Shown piece by piece: positions 1 through 9,505 of a DNA stretch of 64,000 nt; position 1 is the stretch's first letter, and the number at the start of each line of letters is the position of its first letter. The notes beneath the pieces were generated by a model. That model was not told where the DNA came from, searched no databases, and was given only the letters and a program-made list of their open reading frames with translations. The stretch is from Nguyenibacter vanlangensis (GTDB lineage Bacteria > Pseudomonadota > Alphaproteobacteria > Acetobacterales > Acetobacteraceae): positions 251,001 to 315,000 of the forward strand of contig NZ_CP152276.1 in assembly GCF_038719015.1 (NCBI RefSeq), written 5' to 3'. The position numbers and the translations under genes are program-made.

Positions 1-365
1 ACGCCGCCGATCGCCAGGGCGACGGTCAGTCCGCAGCCGCGGATGCAGGTCCGGATGGTGCCGGCGGTCTGGCTGGCCAGTTCGCGGGTCGGCGACAGGA
101 TCAGGGCGCGTATCCGGCCAGGGGGCTGGGGCGCGGCGGCGGGAGGGACGGCCTGGGCCAGCAGGCGGTGGACGGTCGGCAGGACGAAGGCCGCGGTCTT
201 GCCGGTGCCGGTGCGGGCCAGGGCCTCGACGTCGCGGCCGTCGCGGATCGGCGGAATGGCCAGGGCCTGGATCGGCGAGGGCGCGGCATAGCCCGCCCGC
301 GCGACATTGGCGAGAATGCGCGGATCCAGGCCCAGATCGTCGAAGCGGGTGGCTAGCTCGGTCAT
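1..365 (-). CDS. DEAD-box RNA helicase, N-terminal part (runs off the left edge)
   Basis: The reverse strand encodes the first 121 residues of a DEAD-box ATP-dependent RNA helicase; the rest lies outside the window. The start is the ATG at 363-365. The Q-motif region is visible (GYAAPSPIQALAIP), followed by motif I (ARTGTGKTAAF) and the PTRELASQ motif Ia. The fragment ends before the DEAD motif. Such helicases remodel RNA in ribosome assembly or mRNA decay. The fragment cannot say which paralogue (RhlE, SrmB or another) this is. It is divergent from the ELM1-family gene, with about 100 bp between starts. Confidence 0.88.
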   Translation of the reverse strand, partial: MTELATRFDDLGLDPRILANVARAGYAAPSPIQALAIPPIRDGRDVEALARTGTGKTAAFVLPTVHRLLAQAVPPAAAPQPPGRIRALILSPTRELASQTAGTIRTCIRGCGLTVALAIGG

Positions 366-467
366 GATGGGAGGGGAATACCTGTCGGGCCCGGATGGGG
401 AAAGCGATTCCAGCGCCGTGGACGGTGCGCCGTTGACGGGACGGGTACGCTGTCGGCAGATGGCCGC

Positions 468-1463
468 ATGACGAGTCCGACTGCCCCCCGCTCCATGCCG
501 CCTGCCGATCCTGCGATGGCGCCCCCCCCGGTCGCCGTGGTGGCCGAGGACCTGGCCGGCATGCGGTCGCAGGCTTTCGGACTGGCGGCGCGGGCCGGGA
601 TGGCGCCGTTTTTCTGCCCGGTACGGGCCCGGGGCCTGTGGCGGCGCCTGCCGGCCGCCTGGTGGCCGGCGCCGCTGCGGGCGATCGACCCGCCGATCGA
701 TCCCGGGTCGGCCGGCCTGGTCTTCAGCGTCGGCGGGACGGGGGGCGCCGTGGGGGCGGCGCTGCGCGGCGGCGGGCGGCGCGTGGTGCAGATCCAGAAT
801 CCGCGCATGCGGCTGGACCGGTTCGACCTGGTGATCGCCAACCGCCATGACGAGATCGCGGGGCCCAACGTTCTGCTGTCGCGGACGGCGCTGCATGGCG
901 TGTCGGCCGAACGGCTGGTTGCGGCGCGGAGCGCATGGCAACCGCGCCTGGCGCACCTGCCGCGTCCGCTGGTGGCGGTGCTGCTGGGCGGGTCGAACGG
1001 GCGGTTCCGGCTGGACGAGGCCGTGGCCCGGGGGCTGGCCGGGCAGTTGGCGGGCATGATGCGGCAGGACCGGGTGGGGGTGGCGGTAACGCCGTCGCGC
1101 CGGACCGGCGTGCATGCGCGCGCGATCATCGGCGCGGCGCTGGAACCGCTGGGCGGCTGGGTGTGGGACATGCAGGGCGACAATCCCTATCTGGGCCTGC
1201 TGGCTTGCGCCGATGCCATCGTGGTGACTCAGGACAGCGTGTCGATGGTCTCCGAGGCCGTGGCGGGCAGCGCGCCGGTCATGGTGGCTGAGTTGCCGGG
1301 CCGGTCGCGGCGGATCGGGCTGTTCCTGCGCGACCTGGCGCAGGCGGGGCGGATCCGTCCCTTTGCCGGCCGGATGCAGGACTGGCCGGTGACGCCGCTG
1401 GACGACACGATCGCGGTGGCCGAGGACATGCGCCGGAAACTGGGGCTGGACGGCGCGGCGTGA
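468..1463 (+). CDS. ELM1/GtrOC1-family putative glycosyltransferase (DUF1022)
   Basis: The 331-residue protein resembles the 'mitochondrial fission ELM1' family (DUF1022, COG3660), which has a glycosyltransferase-like fold and is common in alphaproteobacteria; the bacterial function is unsettled. Family hallmarks are an early VVAEDLAGMRSQA segment, the VQIQNPRM motif near residue 105, a central VAVLLGGSNG strand-loop near residue 170 and a late IVVTQDSVSMVSEA motif where a nucleotide sugar would bind. Alternative in-frame ATGs lie 9 and 16 codons in, so the proline-rich N-terminus may be shorter. No signal peptide or membrane helix is seen. Confidence 0.8.
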   Translation: MTSPTAPRSMPPADPAMAPPPVAVVAEDLAGMRSQAFGLAARAGMAPFFCPVRARGLWRRLPAAWWPAPLRAIDPPIDPGSAGLVFSVGGTGGAVGAALRGGGRRVVQIQNPRMRLDRFDLVIANRHDEIAGPNVLLSRTALHGVSAERLVAARSAWQPRLAHLPRPLVAVLLGGSNGRFRLDEAVARGLAGQLAGMMRQDRVGVAVTPSRRTGVHARAIIGAALEPLGGWVWDMQGDNPYLGLLACADAIVVTQDSVSMVSEAVAGSAPVMVAELPGRSRRIGLFLRDLAQAGRIRPFAGRMQDWPVTPLDDTIAVAEDMRRKLGLDGAA

Positions 1464-1545
1464 CGGGCGGGCCCGTGCCGATCCCGCGGGGGTTAATCCT
1501 TCGGGAGTGATTTCTGCCCGCCGGATTCTGCGGTATGAACCCCGC

Positions 1546-3432
1546 ATGCTGGACATTCGTACCTATGACGCCCAGGCGGGCGGCAATGTTCTCTACAAGG
1601 CGCTGGCCCATCCTTTGGCGGCCGAGGCGCTGGCCGGGCTGGCGGCCGGGATCCGCGCGGCCGGGCCGGTGGCGGTATATGACCCGGAGGGCATGTTCGC
1701 CATGCTGCGGGCGCTGGGGCCGGATCTGGGCGTGCTGGAGGGCGTGTATGTCCACGACACGCTGCGCGTGGGACAGGAGAGTGCGGCGGGGCCGGCGCGG
1801 GCGCTGACCGACCTGCCGGAATCCGGCGCGGCGGTCGTGCTGGCCGCGACTTTCGACGGGGCGCGGACCGGCGAGCGGATTGCTCATCTGATGCCGCCGG
1901 GGGCGCGTTTCGTGGCGCTGGACGCGCTGCGCCTGCCGGACGGATTGCTGACGGTGCGCGAGCGCTATCTGGACAAGCTGAATTTCGCGACCAATCACGC
2001 CTTCTTCCGCGATGCGGACGGGCTGTCGACGCGGCTGGTCACGGCGAATTACTGGTCGCGCTATGGCGCGGCGGCGGTGCGGCTGTGGCTGCGCCTGTTC
2101 GATGCCGATGGGGCGGTGCTGGCGACGTGGGAGGAGACGGTGCCCGGCGACGAGGCCGCGATCGTCATCGACAGCCGGGCCGTGCGGGCGCGGTTCGGGC
2201 TGAAGCCCTTCGTGGGGCAGCTATTCGTCCACGCCGTGGGGGTGGCGGGCCATGACGTGGTGAAATACGCGCTGGATACCTATGGTACAGACGGCAATCG
2301 CAGCCTGTCGGTGACGCATGACGCCAATGCCTGGCCGTCCGACCGTTATGCCAACCTGCCGGCGCCGGATCGGGGCGAGGACGTGGTGCTGTGGGTGCAG
2401 AACAGCCACGCGGTGCCGATCCCGGCGGGGGCGATGAGCCTGAATCGGATGGGACGCGAGACACATGTGCCGATCGCGCGTGCGGTCGGCCCCTATGAGA
2501 CGGTGGCGATTCGCGTCGCCGACTGCCTGCCGGATCTGGCCTGGCCGGCGCAGATCGAATTCCGGTCCGGCCGCCATGTGGTGCGCCCGCGCTATGAGGT
2601 GACGGGCGGAGGACGGACGCGCATCGCGCACCTGAATGTCGAGCGTGCCGATCTGCGCCCCGATCCGGGAATCCGTGACCTGGCCTCCAGCCTGGGGCGC
2701 GGCTATCTGCTGCCGTTCCCCATTCTGGACCCCGCGCGGTTCCGCACCATCGTCCAGCCGGTGCCGATGGCCGAATCGCAGGCCGATCTGCCGCTGCGGC
2801 TGGATTGCTTCGATGCGGCGGGTCGGCCGACCGGGCAGAAATTCCTGGGCTGCCTGCCGCGTGACCACGACCTGGCGCAGGACCTGGCCGAACTGGGCGT
2901 GCCCGGCGGCCATGGGGAACTGGTCTATGATTTCCGCGACGGCGGCGAGGCCGATGGCTGGCTGCACGCGCTGGTGCGCTTTGTCGCGCGCGATGGCGGC
3001 CATGTGGCGGAAACCAGTTTCGGTGCGCATATCTTCAACACGGTCATGACCTATCGGGGCGAGCCGCAATCCTATTCCGGGCCGCCGCCGGGGCTGACCA
3101 CGCGATTGTTCCTGAAGGGTGGGAACGGGCTGGGCGATGCGTTCTGCTGCCTGATCTATCCGGCGTCGAATCCATGGCGGGCGGAATCGCGGACCGTGCT
3201 GAGCCTGCATGACGCGGCCGGGCGGACGCTGGCCGAGACCGGGTTGCGGATCGCGTGCTCGGGGTCGGCCATGGTGTGGCCGCACATGCTGTTCGCGGCC
3301 GACATGCTGGAGCGCGCGGGGCAGGGCGGATATGTCATGATCCGCGACACGACCTGCCGCCTGTTCGGCTATCACGGCGTGATGCGGGCATCGGACGGCG
3401 CCTTCTCGCTGGATCACATGTTCGGCTTTTGA
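1546..3432 (+). CDS. large conserved-looking protein of unknown function
   Basis: I do not recognise a named family. From the ATG at 1546 the protein has 628 residues; a GTG 13 codons upstream (1507) is possible but has no better ribosome site. The first 150 residues look like an alpha/beta domain, with alternating strands such as GPVAVYDPEGMF and GAAVVLAATFDGA. The remainder is strand-rich and seems to contain several similar beta-sandwich modules, each with a turn such as LFDADGAVLA, CFDAAGRPTG or LHDAAGRTLA. There is no signal peptide or membrane helix. It lies 82 bp after the ELM1-family gene and could share its transcript. Confidence 0.75.
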   Translation: MLDIRTYDAQAGGNVLYKALAHPLAAEALAGLAAGIRAAGPVAVYDPEGMFAMLRALGPDLGVLEGVYVHDTLRVGQESAAGPARALTDLPESGAAVVLAATFDGARTGERIAHLMPPGARFVALDALRLPDGLLTVRERYLDKLNFATNHAFFRDADGLSTRLVTANYWSRYGAAAVRLWLRLFDADGAVLATWEETVPGDEAAIVIDSRAVRARFGLKPFVGQLFVHAVGVAGHDVVKYALDTYGTDGNRSLSVTHDANAWPSDRYANLPAPDRGEDVVLWVQNSHAVPIPAGAMSLNRMGRETHVPIARAVGPYETVAIRVADCLPDLAWPAQIEFRSGRHVVRPRYEVTGGGRTRIAHLNVERADLRPDPGIRDLASSLGRGYLLPFPILDPARFRTIVQPVPMAESQADLPLRLDCFDAAGRPTGQKFLGCLPRDHDLAQDLAELGVPGGHGELVYDFRDGGEADGWLHALVRFVARDGGHVAETSFGAHIFNTVMTYRGEPQSYSGPPPGLTTRLFLKGGNGLGDAFCCLIYPASNPWRAESRTVLSLHDAAGRTLAETGLRIACSGSAMVWPHMLFAADMLERAGQGGYVMIRDTTCRLFGYHGVMRASDGAFSLDHMFGF

Positions 3433-3500
3433 CGAATCTATGACGAGGCGTCTTGCGATGGGGGAGCGGATCCATTAAGAGGGCCCCACCGAGCACGGAT

Positions 3501-3575
3501 GGGTGCGTAGCTCAGCGGTAGAGCATCGCCTTCACACGGCGGGGGTCACAGGTTCAATCCCTGTCGCACCCACCA
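3501..3575 (+). tRNA. tRNA-Val (anticodon CAC)
   Basis: A full cloverleaf is visible. The acceptor GGGTGCG pairs with CGCACCC, and the anticodon stem TCGCC/GGCGG closes a TTCACAC loop giving anticodon CAC. The T arm contains GGTTCAATCC. Discriminator A is followed by an encoded CCA at 3573-3575. It reads GUG valine codons. Confidence 0.97.
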
Positions 3576-3920
3576 TCCGATCTTCCCGGCCGGGCCGGCA
3601 CGGCGTTGAATGATACCCGTGGATCGGCGGCATGCGGCGGGTTGCTGCTACTATTTTCTTGACACCAATTTGTGATTCGCGCCATGTGTGACGTGTTGCA
3701 GCGTTGCGTTTGCGGCTGCTTCTTGGACGTTTCCTCCCTAAACTTTCGCGGTGCGGTAGCGCCGCTTTTTTTTTGCCATGCGCCATGGCGATGATTCCGT
3801 GATAAAATATGTATGTCTGGAGCGGATCGTGACGCGATGGGGTGCATCGCGGCAATCTGCTCGGCGAGATATGGCCTGGGCGTTGTTTGGCCCGGGCCGC
3901 CAGCGAGAGGCAGGTGGGAT
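3576..3920. other. 345-bp gene-free stretch between tRNA-Val and yidB
   Basis: No convincing coding frame is present; open frames here on the reverse strand run through the tRNA or mirror yidB. The stretch is more AT-rich than its surroundings and holds a clear hairpin-plus-T-run at 3748-3774. A TTGACA at 3659-3664 lacks a good -10 partner. A TAAAAT at 3803-3808 could be a -10 for yidB, also without a well-spaced -35. A short untranslated transcript ending at the hairpin is possible but unproven. Confidence 0.5.
3748..3774 (+). terminator. rho-independent terminator
   Basis: A seven-pair stem (GCGGTGC/GCGCCGC, one G-T wobble) with a GGTA loop is followed directly by nine T residues. It would stop rightward transcription from the tRNA-Val(CAC) gene, or from an unannotated short transcript, before yidB. 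Confidence 0.75.
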
Positions 3921-4280
3921 ATGGCCGGATTGTTTGACGGGCTGCTGAACACGGTGGAGCAACTGGCCGGCCAGGCCGGGCTGGGCGAGATGCTGAACCA
4001 GCATCTGTCCGAGCTGACCTCGGCGCAGGGGATTTCGAACCTGGCGGCGCAGGCCGAGCAGGCCGGCCTGGGGGACAAGGTCCGGTCATGGATCGGCACG
4101 GGCCAGAACCTGCCGATCTCGGTGGATGAATTGCGATCGATCCTGACGAACCAGCAGGTCGAGGCGCTGGTCGATCGGACCGGCTTGCCGGCCTCGACCA
4201 TCCTGCCGGCGCTGGCGCAGTTCCTGCCTGCGGCGGTGGATCAGCATACGCCGTCGGGGCAGGCGCCGAACGCGGGCTGA
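3921..4280 (+). CDS. YidB family protein (DUF937)
   Basis: The 119-residue protein matches the YidB/DUF937 family of small bacterial proteins of unknown role: MAGLFDGLLNTVEQLAGQ at the N-terminus, a glutamine- and leucine-rich helical middle with LGDKVRSWIGTGQN and PISVDELRSIL, and a C-terminal ALAQFLPAAVDQHTP segment. The start at 3921 is supported by CAGGTGGG just upstream; an in-frame start at 3813 would lie beyond any ribosome site and adds atypical residues. It is predicted soluble. It is convergent with the formylglutamate amidohydrolase gene, with a 60-bp gap. Confidence 0.85.
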   Translation: MAGLFDGLLNTVEQLAGQAGLGEMLNQHLSELTSAQGISNLAAQAEQAGLGDKVRSWIGTGQNLPISVDELRSILTNQQVEALVDRTGLPASTILPALAQFLPAAVDQHTPSGQAPNAG

Positions 4281-4340
4281 ACCGGGCCGCGCAAGGCGGT
4301 CGAGGGGCGATTCCAGGGAATCGTATCTGGGAAATCGCGT

Positions 4341-5213
4341 CTATGATGTCGTGTCGGCGGAGCGGGCCAAATCCTGGGCCACGCCCGCGAGCGTGCGCAG
4401 CAGGTCGGTCATGGCGGCGCGGATCGCCGTGAATCCCTCATGCGGGACCAGGCGGTTTTCGTCCATATAGAGCGGGCGGCTGATTTCGACCTGCAGGGCG
4501 TGGCGGTGGCGTGCCGGCTGGCCGTAATGCCGGGTGACGTAGCCGCCCGCATAGGGTTTGTTGCGGCTGGTCGCGAAACCCTGGGCGCGGAGCGCGGCCT
4601 CGGCCGCGGCGCTGACGACGGGGGCGCAGGACGTGCCCCACCCGTCACCCAGCACGAAATCGGGCGCATCCGGTCCGGCGATGCCGGGCATGGAATGGCA
4701 ATCGACCAGCAGGCAGGCGCCGTGGGCCGCCACCTGGGCCTGGATCAACGCCGCCAGCGCGGCGTGATAGGGCATCCAGAAATGGCGGATGCGCTCGGCG
4801 GCGTCGGCGAAAGGCAGGCGCGTGCGGTAGAGCGGCGCACCGGCGGCCGAGATGCGCGGAATGACGCCGAGCCCGGCGCGCACGCGGGGCGACGTGCTGT
4901 CGCAGCCGGGCGGCAGGGGCTCGGTGAACATGCCGGGATCCAGTTCGGTGGCGGCGCGATTGGCGTCACAATAGATTCGCGGGAAAGTGGCGCAGAGCAG
5001 GCTGGCCCCCAGGTCCGGCGCGTCGGCCAGCAATTCGTCCAGATGGAAATCCTCGCTGCGGCGCAGGGCCGGCAGGTCCAGCCGGGTCCGCGCCAGGAAA
5101 TCGGGCGGATAGCTCCGGCCGGAATGGGGGGACGCCACGACCATAGGGATCGCTGTCCGGCGGGGCGGAACCAGGATGAAGGGGGCGTCCCGGGACGTTG
5201 AGATCTCGTTCAC
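4341..5213 (-). CDS. N-formylglutamate amidohydrolase family protein (copy 1)
   Basis: HutG-type amidohydrolases release formate from N-formyl-L-glutamate in histidine breakdown; many family members act on other N-acyl amino acids. The protein shows the VVASPHSGRSYP metal-site motif near its N-terminus, YCDANRA, a central LVDCHSMPG and the late LQVEISRPLYMDE. The chosen GTG start gives 290 residues, normal for the family. A longer frame begins at a TTG (5261) but adds a basic, unlikely extension; an ATG at 5144 would give 267 residues. No other hut genes are adjacent. A second, divergent family member lies at 22727-23569. Confidence 0.85.
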   Translation of the reverse strand: MNEISTSRDAPFILVPPRRTAIPMVVASPHSGRSYPPDFLARTRLDLPALRRSEDFHLDELLADAPDLGASLLCATFPRIYCDANRAATELDPGMFTEPLPPGCDSTSPRVRAGLGVIPRISAAGAPLYRTRLPFADAAERIRHFWMPYHAALAALIQAQVAAHGACLLVDCHSMPGIAGPDAPDFVLGDGWGTSCAPVVSAAAEAALRAQGFATSRNKPYAGGYVTRHYGQPARHRHALQVEISRPLYMDENRLVPHEGFTAIRAAMTDLLRTLAGVAQDLARSADTTS

Positions 5214-5380
5214 CTTGGTGGCTCGTCCACGGATCCGGCGCGGGGCTTCGCGGGGGATCAAGACAATTTAACCCGTATTCTCAATTGCTTAATGAAAACA
5301 GACACGGGATGTTATTTTTTCCGCACGGACGGGTTGCGCAACGGGACCAGCCCGGCTAGAAGCCTGTTCACCGAACGGAT

Positions 5381-5455
5381 GGGCGCATAGCTCAGCGGTA
5401 GAGCACTACCTTGACATGGTAGGGGTCACAGGTTCAATCCCTGTTGCGCCCACCA
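5381..5455 (+). tRNA. tRNA-Val (anticodon GAC)
   Basis: The cloverleaf has acceptor GGGCGCA paired with TGCGCCC and anticodon stem CTACC/GGTAG around loop TTGACAT, giving anticodon GAC. The T arm GGTTCAATCC is present and CCA is encoded at 5453-5455. It differs from the tRNA-Val at 3501 mainly in the anticodon arm and acceptor. Confidence 0.97.
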
Positions 5456-5501
5456 TCCTTCGGTTCTCCTTCTTTATACTTGCCGTGAAAACATATCGGC
5501 A

Positions 5502-5990
5502 TTATGCCCCATCTTCGCCGTCGGCGGGTCTGGCCGACGCATCCAGCGCGCCCTGCAGCATGTAGGCGGCGGCCAGCTTGTCCACCAGTTCGGCGCGGCG
5601 CCGGCGGCTGATGTCGGCGTCCTGGATCAGCATGCGGTTGACCGCGCTGGAGGACAGGCGTTCGTCCCACATGGCGGCCGGCAGGCCGACCTGTTCCGAC
5701 AGGGTGGCCATCCAGTCGCGCGCCGCCTGCGCCGCGGGGCCGAAACCGCCATCCAGGGACAAGGGCAGGCCGGAGACCAGGGCGCCCACATCCTCGCGCC
5801 GGGCGATCGCGCCGATTTCGGCGGCGACGGCCGACAGCTTGCCGCGGCGCAGCGTGCCGTAGGGCGATGCCAGCATCAGCGACACGTCCGACAGGGCCAG
5901 GCCGATCGTCTTCTGTCCCGGATCGAGCCCCAGCAGGCGCTGGTTGCGGCCCAGCCGGGCGCGGATCTGGTGCATGTTGAACAGGGGCAT
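5502..5990 (-). CDS. ruvX: RuvX/YqgF family putative pre-16S rRNA nuclease
   Basis: The 162-residue protein has the RNase-H-like YqgF fold. Visible features are LLGLDPGQKTIGLALSD (first catalytic Asp), VSGLPLSLDG, the WDERLSS segment with its Glu, and DKLAAAYMLQG carrying the last acidic residue. Family members mature 16S rRNA 5' ends and were earlier described as Holliday-junction resolvases. It is divergent from gatC, a neighbourhood common in alphaproteobacteria; ruvX and gatC start codons are about 75 bp apart, so the promoters must lie in this short gap. A second in-frame Met five codons in is an alternative start. Confidence 0.92.
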   Translation of the reverse strand: MPLFNMHQIRARLGRNQRLLGLDPGQKTIGLALSDVSLMLASPYGTLRRGKLSAVAAEIGAIARREDVGALVSGLPLSLDGGFGPAAQAARDWMATLSEQVGLPAAMWDERLSSSAVNRMLIQDADISRRRRAELVDKLAAAYMLQGALDASARPADGEDGA

Positions 5991-6065
5991 TATCTGGGTC
6001 TATGGTCCGCGCGATATTCTGTACGCAGGATATTCCCCCCAGATCATGATGGAAAGTTATGCTTC

Positions 6066-6353
6066 ATGTCGCTTGATCCCGCGACCGTCCGACGTATCGC
6101 CAGGCTGGCGCGGATAGGTATCGATGAGTCCGATTTGCAGGCCCTGCAGGGGGAATTGAACGGTATCCTCGGCTGGATCGAGCAGTTGAACGAAGTCGAT
6201 GTCGGCGGTGTCGAGCCGATGGTGGGCACCGGCCACGCGGCGCTGCGCATGCGCGAGGATTGGGTGACCGACGGGGAGGCGCGCGATGCCGTCCTGTCGA
6301 ACGCGCCTGACAAGGCGGGGCCGTTCTATACCGTGCCGAAGGTGGTTGAATGA
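6066..6353 (+). CDS. gatC: Asp-tRNA(Asn)/Glu-tRNA(Gln) amidotransferase subunit C
   Basis: GatC is the small subunit that clamps GatA to GatB in the transamidosome, which makes Gln-tRNA(Gln) and/or Asn-tRNA(Asn) from misacylated precursors. The 95-residue protein shows [34 protein letters not shown] and the C-terminal tail [14 protein letters not shown], all typical. The ATG at 6066 gives the usual length; the open frame begins further upstream inside the ruvX region without support. Its stop overlaps the gatA start (ATGATG), indicating translational coupling. Confidence 0.95.
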   Translation: MSLDPATVRRIARLARIGIDESDLQALQGELNGILGWIEQLNEVDVGGVEPMVGTGHAALRMREDWVTDGEARDAVLSNAPDKAGPFYTVPKVVE

Positions 6354-7834
6354 TGCTGACCGAACTGACGATCGCTTCCGCCCAGGGGGGGCTGAAGCGG
6401 CGCGACTTTTCCGCCGTCGAACTGACGCAGGCCCATCTGGCCGCGATCGAGGCGCTGAACGGCCGGCTGAACGCCTTCATCACCATTACCGCCGAACGGG
6501 CGCTGGACGCCGCGCGGCGGGCCGATGCGGTCCTGGCGGGCCAGGACGCGCCCGCGTTGACGGGTATTCCGCTGGGCATCAAGGACCTGTTCTGCACCGA
6601 CGGCGTGCGCACCACCGCCGCCAGCCGGATGCTGGAAGATTTCGTGCCGCCGTACGAAAGCACGGTGACGGCGAATCTGCTGCGCGACGGCGCGGTGTTC
6701 GTGGGCAAGACGAACCTGGACGAATTCGCCATGGGGTCGGCCAACATCACCTCGGCCTTCGGGGCGGTGGAAAATCCCTGGAAGCGCACGGGTGAGCCGG
6801 ACACGGTGCTGGTGCCCGGGGGGTCGTCCGGCGGTTCGGCGGCGGCGGTCGCGGCCGGGCTGGCGATGGGGGCGACCGGTACCGATACCGGCGGGTCGAT
6901 CCGCCAGCCGGCCGCCTATTGCGGGATTGCCGGAATCAAGCCGACCTATGGGCGGTGCAGCCGCTGGGGCACGATCGCCTTCGCCAGTTCGCTGGATCAG
7001 GCGGGGCCGATGGCCCGCACCGTCGAGGATTGCGCCATCCTGCTGCAATCCATGGCCGGATTCGACGTGCGCGACAGCACCAGCGTGGACGTGCCGGTGC
7101 CGGAGTACCGCGCCGCCTGCGGCCGCTCGCTGAAGGGCATGAAGGTCGGCATCCCCGCCGAATATCGGGTGGCCGGCATGCCGGCCGAGATCGAGGCGGC
7201 GTGGGAGCAGGGCATCGCCTGGCTGCGCGACGCGGGATGCGAGATCGTGAACGTGTCGCTGCCGCACACCAAATATGGGCTTGCGACCTATTATATCGTG
7301 GCGCCGGCGGAATGTTCGTCGAACCTGGCGCGCTATGACGGCGTGCGCTTTGGCCGGCGCGTGCCCGGCGAATCGCTGGACGCGCTGTACGAGGCGACGC
7401 GCCGCGAGGGCTTCGGGCCCGAGGTCCGGCGCCGGATCCTGATGGGGACCTATGTCCTGTCGGCCGGATATTACGACGCCTATTACCTGCGCGCGCAGAA
7501 GGTGCGCCACCTGATCCGCCGGGATTTCGAGGAGGCGTTCCGCATGGTGGACGTGCTGCTGACGCCGACCGCGCCCTCGCCGGCCTTCGCGCAGGGCGAG
7601 AAGATGGATGACCCTGTACAGATGTATCTGAACGACGTGTTCACCGTGCCGGCCAGCATGGCCGGCGTGCCGGCGATGTCGGTCCCGGCGGGGCTGAGCG
7701 GCAGCGGGCTGCCGCTGGGGCTGCAGGTGATCGGCCGGTCCTTCGACGAGGAAACGGTCATCGCCGCGGGCAGCGCGATCGAGCGGGCGGCGTCCTTCGC
7801 ACATCGCCCCGCCCTGCGGGCGGAGGTGGCGTGA
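6350..7834 (+). CDS. gatA: Asp-tRNA(Asn)/Glu-tRNA(Gln) amidotransferase subunit A
   Basis: GatA is the amidase subunit that hydrolyses glutamine and passes ammonia to GatB. The 494-residue protein carries the amidase-signature Ser-cisSer-Lys triad: Lys in [12 protein letters not shown], the glycine/serine-rich [15 protein letters not shown], and the nucleophile region [11 protein letters not shown]. Length and order are canonical. The start overlaps the gatC stop, with a second ATG three bases later. Its stop overlaps the gatB start. Co-transcription with gatC and gatB is very likely. Confidence 0.97.
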   Translation: MMLTELTIASAQGGLKRRDFSAVELTQAHLAAIEALNGRLNAFITITAERALDAARRADAVLAGQDAPALTGIPLGIKDLFCTDGVRTTAASRMLEDFVPPYESTVTANLLRDGAVFVGKTNLDEFAMGSANITSAFGAVENPWKRTGEPDTVLVPGGSSGGSAAAVAAGLAMGATGTDTGGSIRQPAAYCGIAGIKPTYGRCSRWGTIAFASSLDQAGPMARTVEDCAILLQSMAGFDVRDSTSVDVPVPEYRAACGRSLKGMKVGIPAEYRVAGMPAEIEAAWEQGIAWLRDAGCEIVNVSLPHTKYGLATYYIVAPAECSSNLARYDGVRFGRRVPGESLDALYEATRREGFGPEVRRRILMGTYVLSAGYYDAYYLRAQKVRHLIRRDFEEAFRMVDVLLTPTAPSPAFAQGEKMDDPVQMYLNDVFTVPASMAGVPAMSVPAGLSGSGLPLGLQVIGRSFDEETVIAAGSAIERAASFAHRPALRAEVA

Positions 7835-9282
7835 TGGCCTATGTGATCGAGGGCCGCACCGGCCCGTGGGAACTGGTCGTCGGCCTGGAAGTGCATGCCC
7901 AGGTCATCAGCCGGTCCAAGCTGTTCTCGGGTGCGTCGGCGTCGTACGGCGGCGAGCCGAACACGCATGTCAGCCTGGTGGATGCCGGGTTTCCCGGCAT
8001 GCTGCCGGTCATCAACCGCGAATGCGTGGCGCAGGCCGTGCGAACCGGGCTGGGGCTGAAGGCGCGGATCAACCTGCAGAGCCGCTTCGACCGCAAGAAT
8101 TATTTCTATGCCGACCTGCCGACCGGCTATCAGATCAGCCAGTTCGCCCATCCGATCGTGGGCGAGGGCGCGGTGGAGATCGAACTGGCGGACGGGTCGA
8201 CCCGCACCATCGGGATCACGCGTCTGCACCTGGAACAGGATGCCGGCAAGTCGATGCATGACCAGGACCCGGCACGGTCCTTCATCGATCTGAACCGCGC
8301 GGGCGTCGCGCTGATGGAAATCGTCAGCGAGCCCGATATCCGTTCGCCCGAGGAGGCCGGGGCCTATCTGCGCAAGCTGCGCATGATCCTGCGCTATCTG
8401 GGTACGTGCGACGGGAACATGGAAGAAGGCTCGATGCGGGCCGACGTCAACGTGTCGGTGCGCAAGGCGGGCGAGCCGTTCCGCACGCGCTGCGAGATCA
8501 AGAACGTCAATTCGATCCGCTATGTGATGCAGGCGATCGAGGTCGAGGCGCTGCGCCAGGTCGAGATATGGGAAGATGGGGGCGAGGTCGACCAGGAGAC
8601 GCGCCTGTTCGATCCGGCGCGGGGTGAGACGCGGTCTCTGCGCAGCAAGGAAGATGCGCACGACTACCGCTATTTCCCCGATCCGGACCTGCTGCCGCTG
8701 GTGATCGCCGAATCGTGGGTGGACGAACTGGAATCGGCCCTGCCGGAGTTGCCCGACGCCAAGCGCGAGCGGTTCCAGACCGAATACGGTATTCCACGTT
8801 ATGACGCCGGCGTGCTGGTGGCCGAGCAGGCGACGGCCGATTTCTACGAATCGGTGGCGCGCGGACGCGATCCGCGGCTGGCGGCCAACTGGGTGACCGG
8901 CGATCTGTTCGCCGCGCTGAACCGTACCGGCCGCACGATCCAGGACAGCCCGATCAGTGCCGAGGCGCTGGGCGGCATGCTGGACCTGGTCACGGACGGG
9001 ACGATCAACGGCAAGATCGCCAAGGAAGTCTTCGAGGACATGCTGGAGACCGGTGATTCGGCGGCCGTGATCGTCGAGCGCAAGGGATTGCGGCAGGTGA
9101 CGGATACCGGCGCGATCGACGCGGCGGTGCAGGCCGTGCTGGCCGCGAATCCGGACAAGGTGGCCGAATATCGTGGGGGCAAGGACAAATTGTTCGGTTT
9201 CTTCGTCGGCCAGGTGATGAAGGCGATGGCCGGCAAGGGGAATCCGGCCCTGGTGAACGAGGCGTTGAAGAAAGTTCTCTAG
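7831..9282 (+). CDS. gatB: Asp-tRNA(Asn)/Glu-tRNA(Gln) amidotransferase subunit B
   Basis: GatB binds the misacylated tRNA and carries the kinase-like active site that activates the side-chain carboxylate. The 483-residue protein has the family entry [13 protein letters not shown], then [15 protein letters not shown], the [11 protein letters not shown] motif and KNVNSIR. The C-terminal YqeY/tail domain ([16 protein letters not shown]) binds tRNA. The GTG at 7831 overlaps the gatA stop; the next codon is ATG (7834), an equally plausible start. It is the last gene of gatCAB and is followed by tRNA-Ser. Confidence 0.97.
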   Translation: MMAYVIEGRTGPWELVVGLEVHAQVISRSKLFSGASASYGGEPNTHVSLVDAGFPGMLPVINRECVAQAVRTGLGLKARINLQSRFDRKNYFYADLPTGYQISQFAHPIVGEGAVEIELADGSTRTIGITRLHLEQDAGKSMHDQDPARSFIDLNRAGVALMEIVSEPDIRSPEEAGAYLRKLRMILRYLGTCDGNMEEGSMRADVNVSVRKAGEPFRTRCEIKNVNSIRYVMQAIEVEALRQVEIWEDGGEVDQETRLFDPARGETRSLRSKEDAHDYRYFPDPDLLPLVIAESWVDELESALPELPDAKRERFQTEYGIPRYDAGVLVAEQATADFYESVARGRDPRLAANWVTGDLFAALNRTGRTIQDSPISAEALGGMLDLVTDGTINGKIAKEVFEDMLETGDSAAVIVERKGLRQVTDTGAIDAAVQAVLAANPDKVAEYRGGKDKLFGFFVGQVMKAMAGKGNPALVNEALKKVL

Positions 9283-9376
9283 CGTTCTGACAGCCATCGG
9301 TTTGGGGTTTGACGGCGCTGTGGCGACAGTCTACAAGCAGCGCTGCAAACGCCGTGTGATGAGCACGCTCTTCGGC

Positions 9377-9469
9377 GGAGGGGTGGCCGAGTGGCTGAAG
9401 GCGGCGGTTTGCTAAACCGTTGTACGGTGTCAAGCCGTACCGTGGGTTCGAATCCCATCCCCTCCGCCA
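9377..9469 (+). tRNA. tRNA-Ser (anticodon GCT)
   Basis: This is a class II tRNA with a long variable arm. Acceptor GGAGGGG pairs with CCCCTCC, the anticodon stem GCGGT/ACCGT closes loop TTGCTAA giving GCT, and a variable stem-loop (GTACGG...CCGTAC) follows. The T arm GGTTCGAATCC and an encoded CCA (9467-9469) are present. It reads AGC/AGU serine codons. Confidence 0.97.
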
Positions 9470-9505
9470 GTTTGAAAAAATTTCCTGAAAAATCAGTTTG
9501 TTGCG

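Noticed and set aside
3659..3687. TTGACA as a sigma-70 promoter
   Set aside because: At 17-18 bp the -10 candidate is CCATGT/CATGTG, too far from consensus.
3532..4201. Reverse-strand open frames beginning with a VGATGIEPVTPAV-type peptide
   Set aside because: This peptide is the antisense reading of a tRNA gene and a familiar annotation artefact. The frames mirror tRNA-Val and yidB.
4308..4323. CGATTCC-AG-GGAATCG hairpin after yidB as a terminator
   Set aside because: The loop would be only two bases and no T run follows in either direction.
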